A stretch of 64,000 nucleotides of DNA, from contig QUOL01000017.1 in NCBI GenBank assembly GCA_009761415.1, positions 310,001 to 374,000 on the forward strand. Direction: 5' to 3'. The number at the start of each line of letters is the position of its first letter. Within the stretch, counting starts at the first letter, position 1. Shown here one piece after another: positions 52,774 to 63,479 of this stretch. Origin of the DNA: Sarcomyxa edulis. Taxonomy: Eukaryota > Basidiomycota > Agaricomycetes > Agaricales > Mycenaceae. The notes under the pieces were generated by a model. That model was not told the origin of the DNA and searched no databases. It worked only from the letters and a program-made list of their open reading frames with translations. The position numbers were made by a program, and so were the translations under genes.

Positions 52774-53779
52774 CTGCGAAGGTATATTTGCAAACAGAAA
52801 CAAACAGGAAAATAGCTGCTTGTACAAAACGGACTGTCGGCTTCATTTATAACTTCAAGGGTTTCCCCCTCCCGAGGGTTTTTATGTTTGCTGTTTACTA
52901 CATGATGCGTGATGCGGTGTTCGGTCAGATGGTGCGAGGTGCGAAGGGTGAGTACGTACAGTGGCAATATCAGCTCAGAAGGCAAGTGTTGGGCCAGTGC
53001 AAGACGAGCTGCGTCAACGCCAAGACATATCTGTAAGGCACGGAATACGTCAGTAGAGAGAGAGATGAGATGGCATACGAAGAGATTCTGACCTTATAAA
53101 TTCTATGTCGCTCGCCGCAGGGCCTGGATCTCAGGATTTTAGCCATGGTTCTTGCTGTGGGAATTAGCCGACGGTGCAGTTTCGAGACGATTTGGGTAGA
53201 TCGTGGCCAATAAGGAGGAAGGGGTGGGGCACCGCGCATCGTATGCAATGGAGTGGGGTCGGATGACTCGACGCACACGAGTAGTCGACAAGACATGTAC
53301 GTCGAGAAAGCTGGAAATATTATTAGCAATTGATCGAATTGACACGGCAACGAGACTTACTTAGTACGTGGCATGGTGTATCTCTACTTGTTCTGTCGTT
53401 CTCAAGGGGGATGAGCAGAGCGAGAGGGTGAGAAACTGAATATGGCATTAGAGATCGGGATGGACGAGACGGCGTGACCAACATACCATGCTCCGTGGAT
53501 TGCAGCGATAAGAGCCAGAAGCCTCAATAGCATGACGACGACAGAGGCTCGTCGTCGTTGTAAAGTCGCGATGTCAAACGGAGTGGCCGCTCTGGCGCAA
53601 CAAGTTGTTTTGCAAAAGACGAGGCTTTGAGAGACCTGTGGAGGATGTCAGAATGGAGCCATGAATATAGTGAGAAGGACAACGTACAGAGTGATACGAG
53701 ATGTCGTGCACAACTCTAGCGCGGCCAATAGATCAACATGGTGGTCTTCCACCACCGTGCAGTCTTATCCTATGGCGTC
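52774..53779 (-). other. minus-strand spliced-looking stretch with one isolated hairpin-exon motif
   Basis: Holds a single CGCTCGCCGCAGGGCC motif at about 53109-53124 followed on the minus strand by a GTCAGA donor, the same core as the array further upstream in transcription. This links the small membrane-protein region with the repeat array. No protein exon recognised. Confidence 0.4.
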
Positions 53780-55760
53780 CGATTCGCTCGCCGCGAGGCC
53801 GAGATGTCAGAGGTTGGGCACGGTGTTCTGGAGTGAATGTTGGGCGGGGATACGTCTGAGGATGGCATCTATGAGTAGCCGAAACAGCGATTGGCGGAAG
53901 ACTGTATATAGATTTAGAATTTTTGGGCAAGGATGGATACGGATGAGACATACCTTGGGAGGCACGCAGCGCCTTCAGTGGGCATCGGGAATGTCCTTGT
54001 TTAGTCGTGAAGATGTAGGCTTTGTCTTAGGTGCACAGATTGCTCGCCGCAAGGCCGAAATCTCAGAATTTTGGGCTGTTTTTCTAATGTAGCTGAGCGT
54101 AACTGTGGGGAACGGCTCCTGTGTAGACGAGATAATGATTGGTAGAAAGCTGCAGATGAAGTTAGAATAAATCTAGGAATGATGTAGACAAATTACATAC
54201 CAAAGTTGGAAGGCGCTACGCGCCTTCTTGCCCAACTCGAGACAGAAGAAGATAGATTAGATAGTCGAACAATCCGGAGGCCATATCCTAGGGGGACAGA
54301 TCGCTCGCCGCAAGGCCGAAATCCTGGATTTTCGAGCCGATTGTGCGTTGAGAAAGTTAGCCGAGGTCATCAGATTGGAAGGCCCTTGATGAAGGTGAAA
54401 TGCCGGTTCGAGGAGCTTGAATATGTCATCAGAATGATGTAGGATGGGATGAGCAAAAGATGGACATACCGTGGTTTGGAAGGCGCTACGCGCCTTCTGC
54501 TCACATCTCAGACAGAAACAATATGCTATGATGCACTGTGGATGCGCAAGCTTCATCCCAAAGGGACAGATTGCTCGCCGCAGGGCCGAAATCTCAAAAT
54601 TTCGACGCAGTTGGGTGTTGAGAAAGTTAGCCGAGAGCAAAGGCTACGAAGACATTTGATATGAGTGGAATGCCAGTTCGAAGAGGCTTGTATATGTCAA
54701 CCGAATGGTGCGCGGTGGAACGAGACGAGCATAGGATGGTTTGGAAGGTGCTACGCGCCTTCTCTCCATATCTCGGACGGTAATGTTCTACACTACTCTG
54801 TGGATGTGCAAGCTTCATCCTAGATGGGCAGATCGCTCGCCGCAAGGCCGAAATCTCAAAATTTCAACCCCATGGGGTGGCAAGAAAGTTAGCCGAGAGC
54901 GACGAGGACGAAGGCCTTCGATGTGAGTGGAATGTAGGTTCGGAGAAGGCTGGGAACACAATTAGTTAACTGCAGGGCATAATAGAAAAGGAAAGGGTGG
55001 AGATACCTTGGTCTGGAAGGCGCTACGCGCCTTCTCTCACATCTCAGACGGTAAAGGTATTCTATACTCCGTTGTAGATGCGCAAGCTTAATCCTAGATA
55101 GACAGATCGCTCGCCGCAAGGCCGAAATCTCAAGATTTTGACTTGATTGGGTGTCGAGAAGATTAGCCGAGAGCGAAGATTACGGAGGCCTCCAACATGA
55201 GTGGAATGCCAGTTTGAGGAAGCCTGGAACACTATTAAGATAATGTAGGGCTTGATGAGAAAGGAAAACGTGGACATACCATGGTTTGAAAGGCGCTACG
55301 CGCCTTCTCTCCACATCAAAAACAACACCACCATCTTTCCGTGGTCAGTTGACTCGCAGGGTTTATCCTAGGGGGACAGATCGCTCGCCGCAGGGCCGAA
55401 ATCTCAGAATTTTGGCCTGTGTTTCTGACCGTGAAGTTAGCCGAGGACACGGGTGGGATGTGACTGTGTTGTAAAGGAAACGGCAATGGGCAGAAGCCTG
55501 GATATGGAATCAGAACATCGTAGGCAAGGGTGGACATATAAAGATATGTACCGGTCAAAGGCGCTACGCGCCTTCTCCCTCAGCCCAGAGGTCCATAGAA
55601 CATGTAGGTGGTCGATGATCTCGTAGGTAATGTTTTGAAGGTACAGAACGCTCGCCGCAGGGCCGAATTCTCAGAATTTCGGCCCTTTGTTTTTGTGTGC
55701 GAGTTAGCCGAGGAGTGGGAGGGTGGTGGAAGGGAGATGCCGATATCTGAAGGACTGAAT
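53780..55760 (-). repeat. tandem array of ~270-bp exon-plus-intron units with two hairpins each
   Basis: Seven to eight diverged units. The hairpin core AAGGCGCTACGCGCCTT occurs at 54210, 54480, 54745 (one change), 55017, 55290 and 55558, with a degenerate form at 53960; spacings are 265-273 bp. A second core, GCTCGCCGCAAGGCCGAAAT, occurs at about 53784, 54042, 54302, 54572, 54833, 55108, 55381 and 55649, and is followed by a partial inverted repeat (GGCCGAA ... TTTCGGCC, perfect in the last unit). On the minus strand each unit reads: branch-like GGCTAAC, acceptor (TTTTGAG or similar), exon of about 125 nt ending in the hairpin, then GGTATGT donor. In one unit (54730) the donor is lost. The exon frame ISALRRAICP is open in several copies but stopped or shifted in others, so coding is unlikely. 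Confidence 0.85.
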
Positions 55761-58700
55761 ATCACATTAGAATGTCACGAGCAAAAATACTTAAGGAGAT
55801 GTACATACCAGCCTTGTGTGGAAAGATGTGTTCCTCGGCTGTTCCAGGTGAACCCGAATATTTGAGACATCAACGACGTTAACGACGTTGGCGTCTTGTG
55901 TGTCTAATGAACCACCTCAGTGTCAACAATAGAAACTAGAAAGTAATGACACAACACATACAAGAATGTCGTTGCTTTCCCATTCTTCTACCCAAATCAA
56001 CCATCCTATCCTGTATCCGTGATAATGCTGAGAGTGATCGATCACGCGTAGGTGCTGAGACATGCTTTCAGTCAGTTATATGCCTGTTCAGGGCTTTGCG
56101 AGCTCACCTCATACAATCCTAAACTCCTCGCACTGTGACCTAAGTGGAACGAGCGAGTGTCAGACCAATAAGACACCCAACAATAACAGCAAAGGAACTG
56201 ACCAAGTGTTCTTCTGGAAGCTATCTATTTTCCTCGATGCCGTCTCACTCGATGGCTTTTCTTGTGGACATTAGCGAGTGATTCATGTCGATCGATCATC
56301 GATCGAGGAGATGTCGAGGTTCTGCGCTGGAGAGTCCGGACGCGTCGTTGGTTTGGACATTTGACAGTGATTTTTATGGCACAAGGAGAGGGTGCGCGAC
56401 CAGACGAAGACGAGAAGACGAGAAAATCATCTTGAAGATGATGAGCGTCAAACTAGAAAAGAGCGCTTGACCAAAAATGGACGCACCTTGTTTACACTCC
56501 AGTGTTCTGACAAACAACCACCCGCGATACTCGATAATCGCAGCCACTCGTGCTCTGAATCAAACACTCATCAGCCTCCATCGGATGGAAAATAAAATAG
56601 GATAAAATGGGGAACATACCAGTTGTGATACGTTGCACATGTACGGGATGCTGGTGAACAGAGTGGAGGTGCGACACCACTTGGATCGGCAGAGTTTGGA
56701 TGAAAAAATCAAATGGCATAGTGGGGGCAAGGGGAAGAGGTGCAACTAGGATTTTCAGATGAGTCGCCTTTAATATCTTGAGGATTGACTCCCGAGACTT
56801 ATTTGGATCCGTCGATCAGGGTCCGAAATGATCCCAAATCCGAAATGGCAACAGGCTCATCCGAAAAGGCCTCCTTCGCCTATTCGTGCGTGCGGTGCGG
56901 ATATTTTTTGGCATCATGTTTCACTCAATATTGCAGGGCCAATATTCCGTCACCCAATCTGGGCCTCAACACAGAATCTTGAGTTTGAAGTAAGCTTGAG
57001 TGTGATTCTCAAACTCAGCAAGTCTCAGGTTCTAACTCAAGTGTGCCATGATAAAAACTTAAGTCTCATTTAAACTCCCTTAATGTTCATCTCAAGACTG
57101 TGGAAGAGCTCATGGGCATTCCCAGAGTGGGATCCATGCCAAATTAGCTCCAGAATCTATGAGTACTAAGTCCGAGGGAGATTGATCGTGTAGCCATGCA
57201 GCTACGCGGTCATTCTTCCCCAGATTCAGGATTGATAAGCACTTACCAAATCAGAGGAAGTCTCCTCAATCCGGGCACGGACTTCCCACAGGTTCCAGGC
57301 AGAAAACGGGCAGGGCCATATGGCCCGCACCACGGCACACCAAACCAGCACATTGCAGATCATCAATAAGGTTTAAGCTCATATCAAACAAAAAGAACTT
57401 ACCTAAGTCTACATTCCAGTGTGGCTCAGACCCGGGCTTCCGTGGCATATGTTAGTCTGAATACAGACAGTGGAATATACATGGCTCCCCAAAGACCCCG
57501 ATGGCCCGTCAATTACCCCAGAAGCGACCGAATAGCGGAAGCGAAGTAAGAAGAGCCCAGAGACAATGTACCTAGATCTCTGCTAAGCAATGCAGGGAGT
57601 ATGTTTGTAACCCAAGCCTGTGGCACACGGATGGGTGGGAACAGTTGTCAAGCCTATAAGTCCATGGAAGGATGTAATACCTATGATAAGATGAGACGAG
57701 AGACGAGATAGCCAATGGGAGCTGTGGTCTGAGTGAGAGATACACGGTCGCAACGTGTGGCGGATAAGTATGCCGGAAATAGAGACAACACGCATCAGGT
57801 TCTCAATTCAACATCGTGCGAGAAGGGACTCACAGGCACTCGAGCGTAGGTTAGCACTGCAGAGACAGCTCAGCAATGAGGAGGATTTGTACCAGCACAG
57901 GGCAGGTCCGAGAGAATTTAGAGACTTTCAGAAAGCCGTAATTCGATACTTGAGAGCGCGAACTGTAGGCACCCGAGAAATAAGGTCAGGTAATTTCATG
58001 ACGGACGGAGTGATGATATACGCACCGAGAGGGAGGTTGGAACCCTCTGGGTCTCCGAGTTCTACAAGATACGGCTGACTCTCTGCTTCGCAGATCCACA
58101 CCTAGAGCGGTCGAAATCCAATCCCAAGACAGGAGAGATCAATTGAAAGGAATATCTAATATATAAGTTAGAAATAGAACACGCACAAAGCCTAAGAGTT
58201 GAGTGTCCTCCGAGTGAGAACGCCTAAGAGTGCTATCGCAGCTGCTTTCGAGACATTTCTCCGTAGTCAGTTGTAAAGCTCGCTCCTAAGAGATGGACGA
58301 TGAGAATCCCGAATGTTGATTCAAGTTGTGTGTACCATAAAACTTGAACGGAAACAGTCAGGAGGTAACTTACCTGGAATTCGACGCTCGAACGGGACCT
58401 TGAGTTTATCATCCCGGACATCTGCACGTTTCCATGAGTCCGAAGTCCAGAGGGGCCTTAGTATTGCTTGAGAAGAGACCATGCCACTCTGCCAGATGAT
58501 TCAGAGATCGCTCTCTGGGAGTTGGCGAAGGATATCGACTGACCTCATGTAGAGCGAGTTGTTGACAGAACGGACAGGTTTGTAGTGGAGAGAGTCCTCG
58601 GATGGAGATGCTGCATTGACAGGGTAGACACAACGGTGACATATGTCCGGACAAGAGTGCAGGCAAGTAGATGGACAAAGGAATGAACGAGAGCAGACGG

Positions 58701-59060
58701 TTGGCAAGAATATCGGCCGTACCAATGTTGTTAGGCGAGACGCACAAGTCCCTGCGAGGTAGCAGCATTATTCGGAGCTGTAGAGTCCATGTCCTGTACG
58801 TAGATCGAAAGAACCATTGGCGATGGAGGGATTCGTGATATGATAACGTTCCGTTCTGTATTTCATAGGCCCGGTGAGTAGCGGCGATTTCGGCAGTAAT
58901 TTGTCTTACTGATACTAGTAGTTGTTCTCCTCGAAGTTCTGCTCAAGATTCGCGTATAATAGTAGACGATGTGGTGTACGGAGTGTTTCCGGTGCCAGGA
59001 GATGGTGGAAGCAAGAGACGCGTCTGAGACTAATTAGTGAAATCTAATCTTCAAGTCGCG
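55761..59060. other. 3.3-kb stretch without a recognised gene
   Basis: Only short frames with no domain resemblance. Several GTAAGC/GTAGG donor-like sites and a palindrome GGGCCATATGGCCC near 57313 are present. Sequence near 59015 contains AGAGACGCGTCT, a palindrome also seen at 60369. Confidence 0.4.
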
Positions 59061-61879
59061 TCGATCTTTGCCTCTTACCTCCATCATCTCATCTCTTCAG
59101 ACCTGGCTCTTACCACCGCGCGCCCGTTTTCTTGACCGAGCACTCGGCATCTCTCCGAGAACCTTTGCCAGCCATATTTCGCAACCTCAACAATCAGCAA
59201 CTCAAAATTCGGACTTGTACGATCACGTTTGGACTCGAAGGATCATTTCTCAAGGTCTTTGTGATTGATCATTCGGGTGGATGGACACACTGAAGGTAAG
59301 TCTCATATCTTGCTCTTTGAGCTGATAGTTTTCTGACAGGTCCATTTGATCTCGAACCCACGACCAGTGGAAGACGAGACACGACCAACTTCACCGTCAA
59401 GATCTACGATATCAAGCGCCTCACCACATCCCCCAGACACACGTACGTTGGACTTGAAGTGTTTTTGAGGGTGAAGGCAGGTACGAATCGTATGAATATG
59501 TTATCAGTCGACGGGTAGCGCTTTTGTAAGGTGGGAACCACATAGTTTGGTCACCTTCGTCCTTTCCACCCATCCCTATCTCTCGAGAACTTCGCAAATT
59601 GACACTAAAGTCTGTGGGATATTGTCCTTCTCCATCTCCGTTGTACATCTATTCCATTCCATTCGACTCGACGACCTCCCGTTTCGTTTTCTACGCGATT
59701 CGTCTTCACCACATCTGGCTCGAGGAGATACGTCCAACCTGACTGCAAAGCCTCAATCTTCTCACTCCCTGTCGAGTCCCGTCGAATCCATCCTTAAATC
59801 GCAAAACTTACTGTTTGTTCACAGCGAAGCTGGTGAGTTTTCTTTTTCTCCGCAATTAGTTCCAAGTCCTCTAATGTAGCGAAAGACCCTTACGCAGAAT
59901 TCGGAGTGTAGAGAATCTCAGTGAGTTCAAGAGGCCCTCTTTTCGACGAGCTTTGTGGTATCGAAGCCTCAGGAAGGCGCGCATCTCGCACAGTGTGAAG
60001 GTAAGTTGTAATCCAAGTCTCTCGTGCCCCACGTTGATCGTAGGACATCGCAGATCTCCTTGTACCCCTTCTCGCAGGCTAGAAATCACACAATCTCGTC
60101 GCTCGTCACTCGTCGCCGTCAAATCCCGCTCGCCGTCTCTAACATCGAGCAGACAGCTGCCCTCAATTCACGGAACGTCTCACGTTCCTCGTCCGAGATC
60201 TAGGCACAATCTCCACTGGCCCGTGAGTCTCTTCGCGTGTATTTAGAAGAACACATGACGAATTCTGCATCTAGATTGTCCGTACGAGAAACTCGAAACA
60301 CGAGGAAAAGCTATGCCTGGTGAGCTCCGTACCTATTCTCGGACTGAATGCAAACTAACGGCGCGTCAGAGACGCGTCTCCCATCTCCTCCGTCAGTTCA
60401 CAGATAGAGAGGACGGAGAGTATCTATATTAGACGAATTAAAATAGGTAGGATTCGTTCGAGCCCTCAGAGATCGTTGTGGCCATCCCGCTCATGTCGTT
60501 GTCTATCCCATAGAGATGGATTGTCGTGCTCTCGGTTCAGACAGTGCCTATAGCCGGGGTTCAGGTACATTCTCTACGCTTTCTTTTCGGTATGTTCCCT
60601 CTCAGATCTGCGGATGACCATTCAGGACGCATGCTGTCATTCAGGCAACCTTACGCGGAATTCGAAACACAGGGCAGCCGTTTACATGCCCGTGGGTCCC
60701 CTTCGACCCATTCAGCCAAACTCACGAACGTTTTCGACTCGTTCTCAACGTCATCCACCAATACTCGTCCGTCGTGGCTACTGACTACCCAGCGAAGGAC
60801 CACGAGTAGACTCTGGAAGACTCGAATACGAGGGTGCGGTGCTGGATCCCCCGGTCTTCCTATTTCTTTTCCTTTCTATCCCAGCGTTCGCATCCCCCCT
60901 CTCTCGACGCCGCACTACGACACCGTTTTCGCCGTTGAAACCGCACACACAACGCCACATGCGCGTCGCGTATCTCCCAGATTGAGAGGATGGAAGATTC
61001 AGATTTCGACGCGGATGAAATTAGCCGATGTAACCATCTCCCAAAACGTAAGTCTCCGCTCTGACGGGTGTTTGGTTGGACTAACAAGAGGGTCATCAGG
61101 GCGTATAAAGGCAGGTGGATTATTCCTATTTTCCTCCATCTCCTTCCTTTCCTCTCTTTTCCCTTCTATCTCCCAAGTTCTTTCTTTCTGTCCTCGTCGT
61201 CGATTCTACTTCACGGCCTCCTCTATCGATGTGGTGAGTAAGTCCTCTCTGCTCGACGTCGTTACAGAGTTCCTGATTTCTATAACTGATCTAGTCATCT
61301 ACTTTGTCGTCGTCGTCTAGTTCCTCACCTCGACGCTCTCTTCGATGCGTTGCTCCTTCGATTCTGAGCTCAACCTCGACGCCCAGTGAGTATTCATCCA
61401 GCTCCTCGTTAATACCCTCTCGCTGACTCGTTCAATCCAATAGATCCAGTCCCTGCTCTCCAGCTAGCACGACGCACACTGGCATCAATCTGATTCATCC
61501 AGCAGTGAGTAATTTACGCTACTCGTCGTCGTGTTCAATGTCTCACTGACATCCTCACTGTTCAGGTATCGAAATTACCGTGTAATCAGGTGTGTGGCAT
61601 CGCCATTTTCGTTGCGAATCACATGTATATTGATTGACCACGTTGTCTAGCATCCTCGCCTCGTCTCGATCCCGCCTCTGCCTGGCATCTGTCTCGTTCC
61701 CCAGCTCTCTCGAATTTGTCATCTCGTAGACCTGGCTGTTCGTCTCCTCAGCCCCGAAGATTTCTAAAGTAAAGCGGCATTATCAATTCTCCGAGCGGTA
61801 AGTCGTCATCATCTGCATCTTGTCTAATGCATCTGGATGCTGACCCCCCATCATTCTACGCTCAGACACTGCCCGAACA

Positions 61880-61968
61880 CCGTCTCGGCTATTTCACCCT
61901 TTGCCCCCAGCTCGGCTACGCCGAGCGCGAGTGTGCGATGAGGGGCAGAGCCCCTCATTGCACTGCCT
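61880..61968 (+). repeat. paired-hairpin block, copy 1
   Basis: Contains GCTCGGCTACGCCGAGC (7-bp stem, TAC loop) at 61910-61926 and GAGGGGCAGAGCCCCTC at 61940-61956, separated by GCGAGTGTGCGAT. A near-identical block lies 498 bp downstream. Confidence 0.85.
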
Positions 61969-62376
61969 CTTGATCTACTTGATTCCATCTCTTAGAGCTA
62001 TATGTTCTCGAGATGATTACTGACCGTAAGTCTTGTGTAAATGTCATTGCGAAGTCGAAGCTAAGTCTATCAGACGCAGATTGCCAGACCTTCAAAGTGT
62101 CCGTTGTGTGTGACGACGACAACGTCACTCTCGTATGTGTTTCTTCGTTACCAGACCATGCCCTCTCGAGCCTCGTTATGTCGGCGTCGTATAGCGGGAG
62201 GTGGGACTCTTCTTTTGTGTAGGTAAGTCCTTACCATACATCGTCTACAAATTCTCTATGTCTCGATATCCCGGTCGTTGACCGTCTCTCAGACGTTCAT
62301 CTCCCCAGGTATCTTCGTCTCTACCTATTCGCTCGTCGGTATGTATACTGACCTTGCCCGTTGATTCGTTCCAGAC

Positions 62377-62465
62377 GCCGCATCGGCTATTTTACCCTCT
62401 CCTCCAGCTCGGCTACGCCGAGCGCGAGTGTGCGATGAGGGGCAGAGCCCCTCGTTGCACTACGT
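62377..62465 (+). repeat. paired-hairpin block, copy 2
   Basis: Same two hairpins at 62408-62424 and 62438-62454, again preceded by TCGGCTATTTTACCC and an inferred acceptor (GTTCCAG). Flanking sequence beyond about 90 bp is not conserved with copy 1. Confidence 0.85.
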
Positions 62466-62570
62466 TATTTCTCTTTCACTCACTCAAGTTAAGCTTTCGG
62501 CCTCGAACGATTGACTATAAGTCTAAGATGTCAGTGTTTTCGTCAAAGTCTGAGCTCGAATCCCCGTAGT

Positions 62571-63479
62571 AATTGTTCCACGTCGTTTTGTCCGACGACG
62601 ACGCTCTCCAATTTAGTTCTCTATCTTGGCTAGGGCGTGTACGGCTGAATTCCTTTTGTTTTTGTCGTTCTGGGCGGAGGTAAAACTCTTCGCTGTTGTA
62701 AGTCAGTCGTTTTTGTCTCTCGGGTTCTTGAACGACGTTGAGATTGATCTCCTATTTCGTGAGTTCGTGGGTGGTGTCGGCGACGAGATGGAGGTGGATA
62801 GGTTCTGTTGTAGTTCTCGTACACCCGCGATGTATTAGCACGAGCAATATACTATTTTTTTGACTTATTCTCATTCATGTCCGTCCGTTCATCCGAGTTC
62901 TCGACGCGCGTTAGACTCTGGGATCTTCGTCCTCGTTGTTATGTAGTACATGTACATTTCAAGTCAATCTATGCAAGTCGAGATTTGACTTGCATAATGT
63001 CTTGTCTCGGGGTGATGGAGAGAGATATCTCTATATTCATTGGGTGTGATAATAACAAAGATACTCGAAGCACAATAGACTCCCTGCCCAACACTTCTCT
63101 AGCCCACTATCTGGCTCGACTTCGAAGGTATGTGAAAAGTGGGTGTCGAGCACGCACCTGTGGGACTTGAACTCGGAAGTCCTACACAAACGAGTCGGTC
63201 TTCTCATATCTTGGAGGCACTCGGACGAAATAAAAGGCTTATCGACGTCTTCGAACGACAAACTCGAGAGACGTCTCCCGCGATCGTATACTTCGGTGTC
63301 TGCGAGTCATCCTACGCCGAATCCCGAGATGGCCTTCGAACGGAATCGGCGTGGTGTCTGATAACGAGAAGATATAGCGGTTAGTTAATGGAGGAGGGCA
63401 TACGTACCTCGAGTTTCGACGGCGTGCGGAGTGTGGCTCGATGTCTCTGTGTCTCCTCTTACATCGAGTTTTGGGGTTT
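62571..63479. other. no protein gene recognised; left edge of right-hand array
   Basis: Short frames only. From about 63270 the sequence resembles parts of the following repeat (GAGACGTCTCCCGCGATCG, later CATACGTACCTCGAG), suggesting a truncated or diverged unit. Confidence 0.4.

Larger units (their letters stand above)
59061..62570 (+). ncRNA. possible spliced, mostly non-coding plus-strand transcript(s)
   Basis: Dense alternation of donor- and acceptor-like sites on the plus strand: GTAAGT at 59296, 60001, 61041, 61799 and 62028; GTGAGT at 59833, 60222, 61386 and 61504; pyrimidine-rich CAG or TAG sites between them. Frames between these sites are short and do not join into a recognisable protein. 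Two repeated hairpin blocks (61880-61968, 62377-62465) lie in inferred exons. Whether it is transcribed cannot be told from sequence alone. Confidence 0.35.

Noticed and set aside
54450..55120. Minus-strand peptide starting ISALRRAICP repeated in several units
   Set aside because: The frame is open in some units but stopped or shifted in others, so a repeated-domain protein is not supported.
53780..55760. Regularly spaced repeats recalling a CRISPR array
   Set aside because: Units are about 270 bp, diverged along their length, carry eukaryotic splice signals and have no cas genes; the surrounding genes are fungal.
63150..63190. Possible tRNA T-arm on the minus strand (GAGTTCAAGTCCCAC)
   Set aside because: No matching acceptor, D or anticodon stem could be folded around it.
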